A DNA stretch of 64,000 nt, taken from Rossellomorea aquimaris (GTDB lineage: Bacteria > Bacillota > Bacilli > Bacillales > Bacillaceae_B). How positions within the stretch are numbered: position 1 is the stretch's first letter; every line of letters starts with the position of its first letter. Below are positions 1 to 8,397 of this stretch, one piece after another. The notes beneath the pieces are model-generated. The model worked only from the letters and a program-made list of their open reading frames with translations, did no database searches and was not told where the DNA came from. The stretch is taken from positions 310,001 through 374,000 of the forward strand of contig NZ_JXZC01000001.1 in NCBI RefSeq assembly GCF_000935355.1. The letters are read 5' to 3'. A program made the translations under genes and the position numbers.

Positions 1-457
1 TACAGCTCTGTACTCACCGGGGCATACAATCGGATCAACTTCATTTGTGATTGATGGTAAGTATTTATTATCAGGTGACATTCTATTTGTGGATAGTATC
101 GGACGACCGGATCTTGCCGGGAAAGCAGAAGATTGGGTAGCAGACCTTAGAGAAAGTCTTTACAAACGGTATAAAGAACTTTCTATGGAGCTTACCGTTT
201 TACCTGCTCACTTTATGATTATTGACGAAATAAATGAAGATGGCTCAGTAGGTGAAAAGTTAGGAACATTATTTGCAAAGAACCATGGTTTGAATATCGA
301 AAGTGAAGATGAATTCAGAAAGCTGGTATCTGAAAACCTTCCACCTCAGCCAAACGCTTATCAAGAAATTCGTGAAACGAACATGGGTAAAGTAACTCCT
401 GATGAAGAGAAACAGCGTGAGATGGAAATTGGACCAAACCGCTGTGCAGTTCGATAA
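1..457 (+). CDS. MBL-fold hydrolase, persulfide dioxygenase-like (C-terminal part)
   Basis: The gene enters from upstream of the window; the reading frame starts at base 2 and only the last ~151 residues are present. Visible are the family motifs [10 protein letters not shown] (metal-binding His), [19 protein letters not shown] (metal-binding Asp) and LPAHF (last His). It is a close paralogue of the C-terminal half of the rhodanese-MBL fusion at 6307-7434, sharing the ending GPNRCAVR, so the missing N-terminus is probably a rhodanese domain plus the HxHxDH site. MBL proteins of this YrkH/CstB/ETHE1-like group oxidise glutathione or protein persulfides; that role here is inferred. A TauE exporter follows 84 bp downstream, as in the B. 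subtilis yrk cluster. Confidence 0.88.
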   Translation, partial: TALYSPGHTIGSTSFVIDGKYLLSGDILFVDSIGRPDLAGKAEDWVADLRESLYKRYKELSMELTVLPAHFMIIDEINEDGSVGEKLGTLFAKNHGLNIESEDEFRKLVSENLPPQPNAYQEIRETNMGKVTPDEEKQREMEIGPNRCAVR

Positions 458-485
458 TCAATCGTACTAATTTAAACAAATAATC

Positions 486-518
486 AAAACGGGAACCTGC
501 CAGAGAGGTTCCCGTTTT
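486..518 (+). terminator. hairpin between MBL gene and tauE
   Basis: A perfect 13-bp stem (AAAACGGGAACCT at 486-498 with AGGTTCCCGTTTT at 506-518) and a 7-nt loop end in four T. It may terminate or attenuate transcription before the exporter gene. Confidence 0.7.
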
Positions 519-541
519 ACTAGAAGAGGAGGAACCACACG

Positions 542-1318
542 ATGGATTTGGCCTTTATTATTACAATCTTTCTAATCGGATTTATCGGTTCTTATATATC
601 AGGAATGGTAGGGATCGGGGGGAGTATTATTAAATATCCCATGCTCCTATATATTCCACCGATGCTTGGAGTAGCAACATTCACTGCTCACGAAGTTTCA
701 GGTATTAGCGCAGTTCAAGTATTCTTTGCCACGCTTGGTGGCGTTTGGGCTTACCGTAAAGGAGGCTATCTTAATAAAACTCTTATCACTTACATGGGTA
801 TAAGTATATTAATCGGTAGCTTCATTGGCGGGTACGGGTCGAAATTCATGAGTGAAGCCGGGATAAATATTGTGTATGGAATGCTTGCATTAATTGCAGC
901 TGTCATGATGTTCATCCCCAAAAAAGGGATAGATGATGTAAAACTCGAGGACGTAACATTCAACAAATGGTTATCTGCAACACTAGCCTTGATCGTTGGT
1001 ATTGGAGCAGGTATCGTTGGAGCGGCCGGAGCCTTCCTGTTAGTTCCGATCATGCTGGTTGTACTTAAAATCCCTACAAGAATGACGATTGCCTCATCCC
1101 TGGCTATTACGTTGATATCTTCAATTGGATCAACGATTGGTAAGATATCGACAGGTCAAGTGGACTACTTACCAGCTATGATCATGGTGGTAGCGAGTTT
1201 AATTGCATCTCCACTGGGTGCGATGGCAGGAAAGAAAATGAATACAAAGATTCTTCAAATGATTCTAGCCGTTTTAATTTTGGGAACAGCGATTAAAATC
1301 TGGCTCGATATACTATAA
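542..1318 (+). CDS. TauE/SafE-family sulfite/organosulfur exporter
   Basis: A 258-residue, very hydrophobic protein with about eight membrane segments in two repeated halves, each opening with a Gly-rich stretch ([18 protein letters not shown] near residue 16 and [18 protein letters not shown] near 150). This is the TauE/SafE (DUF81) pattern. Members export sulfite or other small sulfur anions across the cytoplasmic membrane. The start ATG at 542 follows AGAGGAGG. Its position directly after a persulfide dioxygenase-like gene suggests removal of the sulfite that such enzymes make; the exact substrate is inferred. It resembles YrkJ of B. subtilis in type and context. Confidence 0.9.
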   Translation: MDLAFIITIFLIGFIGSYISGMVGIGGSIIKYPMLLYIPPMLGVATFTAHEVSGISAVQVFFATLGGVWAYRKGGYLNKTLITYMGISILIGSFIGGYGSKFMSEAGINIVYGMLALIAAVMMFIPKKGIDDVKLEDVTFNKWLSATLALIVGIGAGIVGAAGAFLLVPIMLVVLKIPTRMTIASSLAITLISSIGSTIGKISTGQVDYLPAMIMVVASLIASPLGAMAGKKMNTKILQMILAVLILGTAIKIWLDIL

Positions 1319-1327
1319 AACGTTTAA

Positions 1328-1399
1328 AGCTTAGTTCTTATTCACAATGCATCTTCTGCTGAAAAGAAGATTTCTGTTGAAAAGAACTAAGCTATTTTT
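1328..1399 (+). terminator. terminator after tauE-family gene
   Basis: A long stem AGCTTAGTTCTT (1328-1339) pairs with AAGAACTAAGCT (1382-1393), followed by ATTTTTG. The loop itself holds a smaller hairpin (ATCTTCT/AGAAGAT). The rest of the 1319-1583 gap shows no gene. Confidence 0.75.
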
Positions 1400-1583
1400 G
1401 TGTTATAGCTTCGTGGTTGTTAAAATATCTTTAAAAAAGTATTGTAACTTTCCTCTAGTATTGTGCGTCTAATCAATTGCAAGAAATAAGACTCTGGATG
1501 GATGAACATACTCAATGACACTAGTACAATGGATGAATGGAATAGCTCTATTATCCATCAAACATGAAAAGGGAGAATGATTG

Positions 1584-2504
1584 ATGAAAAAATGGATTGG
1601 TATTGCCTTACTGTTTTCACTAATGGTGGGCCTCATACAGCCGGCATCGGCGGCAGATAATGATAAAGAAAGCATTAATGAAAAATTCGGATTACCTATC
1701 GTTGTATATGGACAAACACTTACTAGTGAACAAAAGAAAGAGGTTCAAGCTCAATTAGGAATTGAGGAAGGAACAGAAGTAGAAGAGTTTACGGCCACAG
1801 GAGAAGACTTGGTGAAATATATTGACGGTGAAAACCGAAATGCCCGTATGTTTTCCTCCGCGATGATTACACGTAAGGATAAAGGTGAAGGTTTAAAGGT
1901 TAATATTGTGACGCCCGGTAATATCACGGAAGTGACGAATTCTATGTATTCAAATGCTCTTTTAACTGCGGGGGTTGAGAACGCAGTAGTAGATGTAGCC
2001 TCTCCAGTAAAGGTAAGCGGACACTCTGCATTAGTGGGGATCTATAAAGCGTATGATGTCAGTGGAGAGAAGCTTGATACGGTCCGCATGGAGGTAGCCA
2101 ACGAGGAGTTGACCGTGGCGACTGAACTTGCTAAGGAAGCAGGGATCGATAAAGAAGAAGTCAGCAAACTGTTAACTGAAATCAAGAAGGAAATAGCCGA
2201 ACAAGATCCAGCTACAAAAGAAGAAGTTGAAAAAATCGTTGAAGAAAAGCTTCAATCTCTGAACATCGAGCTAAGTCCTGAGGATCGCCAGCTATTAATT
2301 GACCTGTTTGAAAAAATGAGGTCACTTGATATAAATTTTGATAATGTACAACAACAATTGGACGACTTAACAAAAGATATCCAAACCACGATTAAAGATA
2401 TTGTGAATGATGAAGGCTTTGGACAAAAAGTGTCTGATTTCTTTACTGGCTTGTTAGATGCCATCGCTAATTTCTTTAAGTCAATTAAAAATCTATTTGG
2501 GTAA
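1584..2504 (+). CDS. DUF1002 (YpuA-like) secreted protein
   Basis: 306 residues, starting at ATG 1584 with GGGAG eight bases upstream (a TTG one codon earlier is less well placed). The first ~24 residues form a signal peptide (MKKWIGIALLFSLMVGLIQP, then a PASAA cleavage region). The body matches the DUF1002 / YpuA family: a mixed alpha/beta N-terminal part followed by an acidic, helical C-terminal half with likely coiled coil (around residues 170-290). It ends with an amphipathic helix rich in Phe (FFTGLLDAIANFFKSIKNLF). It is expected at the cell surface or outside. The molecular function of the family is unknown. Confidence 0.85.
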   Translation: MKKWIGIALLFSLMVGLIQPASAADNDKESINEKFGLPIVVYGQTLTSEQKKEVQAQLGIEEGTEVEEFTATGEDLVKYIDGENRNARMFSSAMITRKDKGEGLKVNIVTPGNITEVTNSMYSNALLTAGVENAVVDVASPVKVSGHSALVGIYKAYDVSGEKLDTVRMEVANEELTVATELAKEAGIDKEEVSKLLTEIKKEIAEQDPATKEEVEKIVEEKLQSLNIELSPEDRQLLIDLFEKMRSLDINFDNVQQQLDDLTKDIQTTIKDIVNDEGFGQKVSDFFTGLLDAIANFFKSIKNLFG

Positions 2505-2530
2505 TTGTCTACCTGTATTTGAAATAAAAA

Positions 2531-2564
2531 AAAGACTGAGTCAGCATGTGACTCAGTCTTTTGG
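2531..2564. terminator. bidirectional terminator
   Basis: A perfect 13-bp stem (AAAGACTGAGTCA 2531-2543, TGACTCAGTCTTT 2549-2561) with a 5-nt loop, an A tract before it and T residues after it. It sits between two convergent genes and can serve both strands. Confidence 0.92.
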
Positions 2565-3968
2565 TTATATTTCAAGTAAAGGAAACCTTAGATAAACCGT
2601 CGTTCCTTTGCCTTCCTCACTATCAATGGATAAAGAACCTTGATGTTTATGCATGATCTCTTTCGCAATAGATAAACCAAGACCGTATCCTCCCGTATCC
2701 CTGGTTCGCGACAGATCCGATCGGAAAAATCTTTCCCCGATTTGAGACAAAGATCCTGCCGAAATGCCAATGCCGGCATCCACTATTTGTACAACGGCCA
2801 TTCCTTCTTCCTCGTAGGAATGAATGGTTATCCGACTCTGTTCAGGAGAATATTTCAATGCATTATCAAAAATATTATAAAACACCTGCATAACCCGGTT
2901 GGGATCCCCATTTATAATCGATTCTTCATTTAAATGATGTTCTAGATTAATTTTTTTGTTTTCAGCATGAGGCTGGATAAGTGTCAAAGAATCCATTATG
3001 AGCTGAGAGAGAACAATCGGTTCAATATCTAAAGAAAAAGAGGCATCCTCCAATTTATTTAATTCCAATAGCTCTGTAATTAACTTCTGCATTCTTATCG
3101 ATTCCTTTTGAATCAGGTGCAGGCTTTCTTCGATTTCTTCAGGATTCGTTTGTACCCTGTCAGTCAATGCCTTTGCATATCCTCCAATATAAGTAAGTGG
3201 AGTCCTTAATTCATGCGCAACATTCGAAAGAAATTGACGTTTTCGTTCCTCTTGATGTTGAAGTGAGTCGACCATACTATTGAAGGTTAGGGCAAGCTCC
3301 GCCATTTCATCTTTAGAGGTGACATTGAGCCTGCCCGAAAAATCCCCCTTGGCCACTTTATTTGAAAACAGCTGCATTTCCCGGACAGGTTTAAATAATG
3401 ACCCTAAAGAAGATTGAATGAAAAGGAACAGTACAAAATAAAACATTACACCAGTGAGTACCAATATAGGAATCCCCTTGCTAAAGACTTCCGTCATTTC
3501 TGCGAGGGGGATATAAATAAGTAAATATCCCATTAATCTTTCTTCATTCATAAGAGGAAAGATCGCTCCAATCACATTCCGGTCAAACTCTTCTACATAT
3601 CCTTCTTTCATTACCTGATTACCTTTGATCAATTCACTTTTGTCATCGTTATTGATGAGAGGCTCCTGGTCAATAAGATATGGAAAACTTTTCGTTAAGT
3701 CGTCAAGGTTCTCGACAACTGACACTTCGTAAGGAGAAATCACGTTATACCATAGAATTTTATCCCTTACACTTCCGCTTACATCACCGTAGTGATAGTG
3801 AGCTGCTGTTCTTTGTCCCTGATATAGCAGTGACTCCTTGACGGTCCCAATATATAAATCCTTGTAGAGAAAATGAATAAAAAGAAAGGAAAAGACAATG
3901 GTTAAAAATATGCTGCTTAATAATAGAAGAGAAACTTTTTTATTGAGAGTCAGGTTTACGTTTTTCAA
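2565..3968 (-). CDS. sensor histidine kinase (HAMP, HisKA, HATPase)
   Basis: 467 residues. Order of parts: membrane segment ~13-34, an extracytoplasmic domain of ~135 residues, second membrane segment ~168-190, HAMP ~190-245, then the phospho-acceptor box SNVAHELRTPLTYIGGY (~250). The ATPase motifs follow: DPNRVMQVFYNIFDNALKYS (N box), DAGIGI (G1) and GGYGLGLSIAKEI (G2). This is a classic OmpR-partner membrane kinase. The ATG overlaps the stop of the upstream response regulator by 4 bp (ATGA), so the two are co-translated. The stimulus is unknown; the sensor domain is not one I recognise. Next to the sulfur genes it could sense envelope or redox stress, but this is speculation. Confidence 0.93.
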   Translation of the reverse strand: MKNVNLTLNKKVSLLLLSSIFLTIVFSFLFIHFLYKDLYIGTVKESLLYQGQRTAAHYHYGDVSGSVRDKILWYNVISPYEVSVVENLDDLTKSFPYLIDQEPLINNDDKSELIKGNQVMKEGYVEEFDRNVIGAIFPLMNEERLMGYLLIYIPLAEMTEVFSKGIPILVLTGVMFYFVLFLFIQSSLGSLFKPVREMQLFSNKVAKGDFSGRLNVTSKDEMAELALTFNSMVDSLQHQEERKRQFLSNVAHELRTPLTYIGGYAKALTDRVQTNPEEIEESLHLIQKESIRMQKLITELLELNKLEDASFSLDIEPIVLSQLIMDSLTLIQPHAENKKINLEHHLNEESIINGDPNRVMQVFYNIFDNALKYSPEQSRITIHSYEEEGMAVVQIVDAGIGISAGSLSQIGERFFRSDLSRTRDTGGYGLGLSIAKEIMHKHQGSLSIDSEEGKGTTVYLRFPLLEI

Positions 3969-4651
3969 GTTGATCCCTCGAACTTATAGCCAAGACCCCA
4001 GACGGTGACAATCAAATGGCCAAAACTTTTTAATTTAAGTCGTAAGGTTTTAATATGGGTGTCGACTGTACGGTCGCTTCCCTCATAGTCACTTCCCCAT
4101 ATTTGATCAAGAAGCTGGTCCCTCTTATACACTCTACCTTGATTACGAGCAAGGAATAAGAAAAGTTCATATTCCTTTAAGGTCAATCGAGGTGAAAGTT
4201 CACCTACGATAACGGTTCTGGATGCTAAATTAAATGACACGGGTCCAAACCGCTCAATCATCGAATGTTGGCTAGTTTGGGTTCCATAAGCTCTTCTCAG
4301 AATCGTTTCAATCCGTGCCACAAGTTCTTCGGCGTTAAAGGGCTTAACCATATAATCGTCACTTCCCAGCTTTAGTCCCTTCACTTTGTCTAAATCGTCG
4401 CCCTTTGCGGAAAGGAAGATAAAGGGGATCTGACTCGTTTCCCGAACCTTTTTCAGCAGCGAATACCCATCCATGAAGGGCATCATAATATCCACGACCA
4501 TGATATCCACATGGGTCTTATTCAACTGATCAAGAGCGGCCAAACCATTCTCTGCTTCTAAACAGAAATAATGATCCCTTTTTAAATATAGTTTGATTAG
4601 CTGTCGCATTTCAGGTTCATCATCTACAATCAAGACATTCCATTTTTTCAA
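3965..4651 (-). CDS. OmpR/PhoB-family response regulator
   Basis: 228 residues. The receiver domain (residues ~1-120) has the acidic pair near the N-terminus (VDDEPEM), the phosphorylated Asp in VVDIMMPFMDGY, and the conserved Lys in MVKPF. The C-terminal winged helix (residues ~135-225) ends with the typical DRTVDTHIKTLRLKL and TVWGLGYKF. The start codon is TTG at 4651, chosen because GGGAG lies 9 nt upstream and no ATG fits the receiver N-terminus. It is the first gene of a two-gene minus-strand operon with the kinase. It lies divergent from the small Gly-rich gene, with about 240 bp of intergenic DNA between. Confidence 0.94.
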   Translation of the reverse strand: MKKWNVLIVDDEPEMRQLIKLYLKRDHYFCLEAENGLAALDQLNKTHVDIMVVDIMMPFMDGYSLLKKVRETSQIPFIFLSAKGDDLDKVKGLKLGSDDYMVKPFNAEELVARIETILRRAYGTQTSQHSMIERFGPVSFNLASRTVIVGELSPRLTLKEYELFLFLARNQGRVYKRDQLLDQIWGSDYEGSDRTVDTHIKTLRLKLKSFGHLIVTVWGLGYKFEGST

Positions 4652-4889
4652 CGTAAATCGCTCCCGTCCGTTTACATAGGAAATTGCATGAGTTTTATTA
4701 TAGTCGAAATTAGTGAATTTTTTATGATATAAAAAACATTTACCGTATCAGTTTTCTCTATTTTAGCATGAATTACAGCAGGGTCCAGGAGTGGAAATCA
4801 GTTCATGGCTCACTACATTTCTGGAACATGGACATTTGCCCTTCCCTTTTTCCCATTTCTTAATAGGCTAATAAAGAGGAGTGACGAAG

Positions 4890-5291
4890 ATGTTTGAGAG
4901 GAGAACCATATACAGAAAGAATTTGATGAACCTATTCAATTCGGGATCGGGATTTCCAAACCTTGGGACTGGATATGACGGCAATCCTCAAGGCGGTTAC
5001 CAAGACTATATACCATGGGATGGTAACCAGGCTTATGGAGGGGGATTCGGTGGAGGACCAGGTTATTATAATCAAGGCCTTTATGGTAGTACAGCTGGTC
5101 CACAAGGATTTCCGCCACAAGGGTTTCCCCAGCCCGGTTACGGACCACCTCCATTTGGGCCGGCAGGCTACGGGTATGGAATTAATCCAATCGGTGCAGG
5201 TTTAATCGGTCTGGGATTAGGATTCCTTGGGGGGCAGATTGTAAATACTCCATTTAAGGGCCCACATAAACGATACTATTATTATCTATAA
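4890..5291 (+). CDS. Gly/Pro/Tyr-rich low-complexity protein
   Basis: 133 residues from ATG 4890, which is 9 nt after AAAGAGGA; the GTG at 4881 abuts that site and is less likely. After a short basic N-terminus the protein is built of Gly, Pro, Tyr, Gln and Phe in loose repeats (GFPPQGFPQPGYGPPPFGP). It then has a glycine-rich hydrophobic segment (INPIGAGLIGLGLGFLGGQI) and a basic, Tyr-rich tail (HKRYYYYL). This composition is like Bacillus spore-coat or exosporium proteins and self-assembling surface proteins. No family is recognised and the function is unknown. A terminator follows. Confidence 0.75.
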   Translation: MFERRTIYRKNLMNLFNSGSGFPNLGTGYDGNPQGGYQDYIPWDGNQAYGGGFGGGPGYYNQGLYGSTAGPQGFPPQGFPQPGYGPPPFGPAGYGYGINPIGAGLIGLGLGFLGGQIVNTPFKGPHKRYYYYL

Positions 5292-5298
5292 AATATCG

Positions 5299-5327
5299 AA
5301 CCGACTCTCAGGATAGAGTCGGTTTTT
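5299..5327 (+). terminator. terminator after Gly-rich gene
   Basis: Stem AACCGACTCT (5299-5308) with AGAGTCGGTT (5315-5324), loop CAGGAT, then a T5 run. Confidence 0.9.
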
Positions 5328-5344
5328 CTATGGAGAAACAGGAC

Positions 5345-5373
5345 TTGACTAAATACCTAATGGGGTATATTAT
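5345..5373 (+). promoter_or_regulatory. promoter with embedded CsoR/CstR-type operator
   Basis: -35 TTGACT (5345-5350), a 17-nt spacer, and -10 TATTAT (5368-5373). The palindrome ATACC-TAATGG-GGTAT (5353-5368) fills the spacer, so a bound repressor would block RNA polymerase. The same layout recurs at 23199-23227 before another rhodanese gene. Confidence 0.8.
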
Positions 5374-5430
5374 ATATATAAAGTAAATGCTTTTGAGAGT
5401 CAGATTAATGTAGACAGAAGAGGTGATATT

Positions 5431-5793
5431 ATGGATTTTATTGGAGCTATTATTTTAGCTGTACTCATTTTTCTATTTCTGATGATGAAGAAACCAGGAA
5501 AAAACATCAAACAAATTTCTACGGCTGAATTAAAACCATTACTTGGTGACACTGATAAGCAATTTATTGATGTTCGTACGCCCGGAGAGTTCAAACAGAA
5601 TCACATCAGGCAATTTAAGAATATCCCATTACAATCTTTAAAACAAAACGCTCACACATTATCAAAGGACAAAGAAACCATCGTCATCTGCCAAAGTGGA
5701 ATGAGAAGTGCCAGCGCATGTAAAGTGCTTAAACAGCAAGGTTTCACATCTGTTACAAACGTTAAGGGCGGAATGAATTCCTGGTCCAATTAA
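5431..5793 (+). CDS. membrane-anchored rhodanese
   Basis: 120 residues: one N-terminal membrane segment (FIGAIILAVLIFLFLMM, residues 3-19), then a single rhodanese domain with the active-site Cys87 in ICQSGMRSA. Rhodaneses move sulfane sulfur from persulfides or thiosulfate to acceptor thiols or cyanide. The N-terminus resembles YqhL-type proteins, so the domain probably faces the cytoplasm at the membrane. The start ATG 5431 follows AGAGGTGA. It is the first gene of the group controlled by the operator-bearing promoter at 5345-5373, which implies induction by reactive sulfur species. Confidence 0.92.
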   Translation: MDFIGAIILAVLIFLFLMMKKPGKNIKQISTAELKPLLGDTDKQFIDVRTPGEFKQNHIRQFKNIPLQSLKQNAHTLSKDKETIVICQSGMRSASACKVLKQQGFTSVTNVKGGMNSWSN

Positions 5794-5872
5794 CTATTCT
5801 TAAAGAACCATCTTAATTGAATAGCAAGTGCTCAATATAAGAATCAACCTTAAACAAAGAGAGGGAATGTAT

Positions 5873-6169
5873 ATGAAAACAATCTCACCAAATGAAGTGA
5901 TGGATCGATTGTCAGCTGGAGAACCTTTAAATATCATTGATGTTCGAGAGGTTGCAGAGGTGAAGAACGGGAAAATTCCAAATAGTATTCACCTTCCGTT
6001 AGGTCTACTGGAATTCCGTATGAATGAATTAAATAAGAATAAGGAGTACGTTGTGGTTTGTCAATCAGGTGGTAGAAGTAGTCAAGCTGTAAGGTTTCTC
6101 GACTATCAAGGGTTCAATGTAATAAATATGGATGGTGGAATGCTCGCATGGGAAGGGAAAGTTGAATAA
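5873..6169 (+). CDS. single-domain rhodanese
   Basis: 98 residues, cytoplasmic, one rhodanese domain with catalytic Cys63 in the loop VCQSGGRSSQA. The start ATG 5873 is 6 nt after GAGGGA; in-frame upstream codons have no site. It is a close paralogue of the rhodanese at 23274-23573, with the same length and the same DGGMLAWEG / TGGMMSWEG ending. It probably shares the promoter at 5345 with the preceding membrane rhodanese (79 bp gap). It is expected to relay persulfide sulfur to the neighbouring rhodanese-MBL enzyme. Confidence 0.93.
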   Translation: MKTISPNEVMDRLSAGEPLNIIDVREVAEVKNGKIPNSIHLPLGLLEFRMNELNKNKEYVVVCQSGGRSSQAVRFLDYQGFNVINMDGGMLAWEGKVE

Positions 6170-6217
6170 TTCTTTCCTTTTCTTCCCTGATTTTCATTAA
6201 ATATAGTAAATATTTTA

Positions 6218-6246
6218 TTTCTGCAATACCCCAATAGGTTTAAAAT
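6218..6246 (+). promoter_or_regulatory. candidate degenerate CstR-type site before rhodanese-MBL gene
   Basis: ATACC-CCAATA-GGTTT (6226-6241) matches 9 of 10 half-site bases of the ATACC-N6-GGTAT palindrome, and a TAAAAT -10-like box follows at 6241-6246. The -35 region (TTTCTG) is weak, so this is less certain than the other two sites. Confidence 0.4.
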
Positions 6247-6306
6247 GTGGAAAATAGGATAATTTATTTACGATGGGATGAAAATAGGATAAGGGAGGAA
6301 CATAAT

Positions 6307-7434
6307 ATGAAAACTACAGTAAAACAATTGACTTCTAAGGAACTAACTAAAAAGATACTTAATGGAGACAGGATGTTTATTCTGGACGTCCGCCCGAAAG
6401 ATGCCTTTGATGATTGGAAGGTTGAAGGCAAGAACGTAAAGATCATTAACAAGCCTTTTTCCGAATTGAAAGACAATCTTCAATCTATTCAATCCACACT
6501 ACCTAATGATGAAGCCATTTATGTTATTTGTGCCAAGGGAAATTCCTCGACGAAAACGGCAGAAATGCTTGTTGATGCCGGCATGGACAACATTTATTCC
6601 GTTGAAGGAGGCATGCAGGCTTGGAGTGAATACTTAGAGCCTATAAAAATTGGTGATATTTCAGGCGGTGCACTTTATCAATTTGTCCGCATAGGAAAAG
6701 GATGCTTATCCTATGCGATCGTCTCAAATGGAGAAGCAGCTTTCGTTGACCCCAGCCGACTGCTAGAACCTTATAAGGAATTTATTCAAGACCATAAACT
6801 TTCCGTTAAAGCGGTACTTGATACACATCTGCATGCAGATCATATTTCGGGCGGTCGAACTTTGAGCAATGAATACAATGCCCCTTATTATTTACCACCT
6901 AAAGATGCAGAAGAAGTTCAGTACGAATATAAAGTATTAAATGATGATACTGTCATTCAAGTGGGCGACACAACGATTAAATCTGTATACTCACCTGGAC
7001 ATACTATAGGAAGCACTTCCTTTATTGTCGATCATCGCTATTTGCTGACAGGAGATATTCTGTTTATTGATTCGATCGGTAGACCTGATTTAGCTGGAAA
7101 AGCAGAAGATTGGGTAGGGGACTTGAGAAAAACGTTGTATTCCAGATACAAAACCCTTGAGGATCATTTAACTGTATTACCTGCACATTTTATGACGATA
7201 GACGAGATGAATGAAGATGGATCAGTCTCACATCTTTTAAGTGATCTATATAAGGAAAATCACGGTTTGAATATTGAAGATGAAGAGGAATTTAGAAAAA
7301 CGGTCACAGAAAATCTTCCTCCCCAGCCGAATAGCTATGAAAAGATTCGTGAAACCAACATGGGTAAAATGGATCCTGAAGAAGATGAAAAAAGGGAAAT
7401 GGAAACCGGACCAAACCGGTGTGCTGTCAGATAA
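6307..7434 (+). CDS. rhodanese / MBL-fold persulfide dioxygenase-like fusion
   Basis: 375 residues from ATG 6307 (GGGAGG 8 nt upstream; in-frame codons before it lack a site). Residues ~1-105 are a rhodanese domain with catalytic Cys75 (ICAKGNSS). Residues ~115-340 are a metallo-beta-lactamase domain with THLHADH (~171-177), [24 protein letters not shown] and LPAHF, the metal ligands of ETHE1-like persulfide dioxygenases. The C-terminal tail ends GPNRCAVR, as in the paralogue at the window start. Domain order (rhodanese first) differs from S. aureus CstB. It likely oxidises persulfide to sulfite, with the rhodanese shuttling sulfur; this role is inferred from the family. Confidence 0.9.
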   Translation: MKTTVKQLTSKELTKKILNGDRMFILDVRPKDAFDDWKVEGKNVKIINKPFSELKDNLQSIQSTLPNDEAIYVICAKGNSSTKTAEMLVDAGMDNIYSVEGGMQAWSEYLEPIKIGDISGGALYQFVRIGKGCLSYAIVSNGEAAFVDPSRLLEPYKEFIQDHKLSVKAVLDTHLHADHISGGRTLSNEYNAPYYLPPKDAEEVQYEYKVLNDDTVIQVGDTTIKSVYSPGHTIGSTSFIVDHRYLLTGDILFIDSIGRPDLAGKAEDWVGDLRKTLYSRYKTLEDHLTVLPAHFMTIDEMNEDGSVSHLLSDLYKENHGLNIEDEEEFRKTVTENLPPQPNSYEKIRETNMGKMDPEEDEKREMETGPNRCAVR

Positions 7435-7569
7435 AAAGTAAGCTATGCTTAACCTCTAAGCAACAAATGATGCCGGTTTAAAAGAGGGAAGAATCATTCA
7501 AAGTACAATTCATCCCCCCCATTGGAGGGGATGGTTGTATCGAATGGAAGAACCAGGGAAGTGGAAAGC

Positions 7570-7926
7570 ATGAATGAAACAAAAGAATCAAAATATATTC
7601 AGCAGCACCTCGCAAACGAACGAACGTTTTTGGCATGGATACGAACAGCCATTGCCATTATAGGGATTGGTTTCTTAACAACAAGCCTGCATTATAACTC
7701 CCTTGAAGGGGGTGCGGTCCAAGACCGGATCGCCGTTGCCATTAGTGCTATCTCTCTCATCATCGGATTAGTTATCATTATTGGGTCAACCGTTAACTAT
7801 TATAGAACGAGAAAGCATATAAACACACAAACATTTGTATCCGCAGATGCCTTTATTAAGATGATGGCCATTGTTGCAACGGTTGTTCTTATATTTGTAA
7901 CGGTTTATTTTTTTACACTTAATTGA
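7570..7926 (+). CDS. DUF202 / YidH-family membrane protein
   Basis: 118 residues from ATG 7570, chosen because the family begins a few residues before its signature QQHLANERTFLAWIRTAIAI (residues 11-30). Three membrane segments follow (~25-45, ~60-80, ~95-117). YidH/DUF202 proteins are small inner-membrane proteins of unknown function. A hairpin CATCCCC...GGGGATG (7511-7533) lies in its leader. Upstream in-frame starts at 7522 and 7531 have no correctly spaced ribosome binding site. A terminator shared with the convergent gene closes the unit. Confidence 0.88.
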   Translation: MNETKESKYIQQHLANERTFLAWIRTAIAIIGIGFLTTSLHYNSLEGGAVQDRIAVAISAISLIIGLVIIIGSTVNYYRTRKHINTQTFVSADAFIKMMAIVATVVLIFVTVYFFTLN

Positions 7927-7927
7927 A

Positions 7928-7972
7928 AAAAAGCTGAACAGAGGAGATTCGCTCCCCCGTTCAGCTTTTTTA
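7928..7972. terminator. bidirectional terminator
   Basis: Stem AAAAAGCTGAAC (7928-7939) with GTTCAGCTTTTT (7959-7970), T-rich on both strands, between convergent genes. Confidence 0.9.
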
Positions 7973-8230
7973 ATTTTGTTTCTTGTCATTGTAATATTGA
8001 ACCGATGTCATGGCTCCTTCACTCACCATCGAATTGTCTTCGATATTTGCGGGATCAGGATTACCGCCTTTTTCTACTGGAAGATCTTCTTTTCTTCTCT
8101 TTTTGAATTTCGTAACCAGTCCTTCTTTAACATTGTGCAGCTGATTACGCTTTTCTTTCGATGATAAAATCCATCCTAATGAACCTGCCGTAACTGTTGC
8201 ACCAACAAGTAAGGTTTTATTTACTCTCAT
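7970..8230 (-). CDS. small single-pass membrane or secreted hypothetical protein
   Basis: 86 residues. The start ATG at 8230 is preceded on the minus strand by AGGAGGAG. The N-terminus (KTLLVGATVTAGSLGWIL) is one hydrophobic segment. Next come a basic stretch (KFKKRRK) and an acidic, polar C-terminus, a layout typical of small YtxH-like or anchored Bacillus proteins. I do not recognise the family. It is transcribed alone, convergent with the DUF202 gene. Confidence 0.75.
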   Translation of the reverse strand: MRVNKTLLVGATVTAGSLGWILSSKEKRNQLHNVKEGLVTKFKKRRKEDLPVEKGGNPDPANIEDNSMVSEGAMTSVQYYNDKKQN

Positions 8231-8397
8231 CTTTTTCTCCTCCTACAAATGATATAGTTTGTTTAGTATGCTTTTTATTTTCCCCGCATACATGAATTTA
8301 AACATTAGTGATTGATTCAAATTAAACCAGGAGTGGACAATTATAGAGTTCTAGTTAAAAATATACATAGAAGAAATGCAAAGGGAGGAAGAAGGGA

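Noticed and set aside
790-1053. Antisense frame inside the TauE gene
   Set aside because: Shadow of a strongly coding membrane protein gene; no ribosome binding site or family resemblance.
6247-6306. N-terminal extension of the rhodanese-MBL protein
   Set aside because: No ribosome binding site before it; GGGAGG is correctly spaced from ATG 6307, and the extension would overlap the promoter-like region.
7511-7533. Hairpin CATCCCC/GGGGATG as a terminator or riboswitch before the DUF202 gene
   Set aside because: No T run and no known aptamer; it may only be a leader hairpin.
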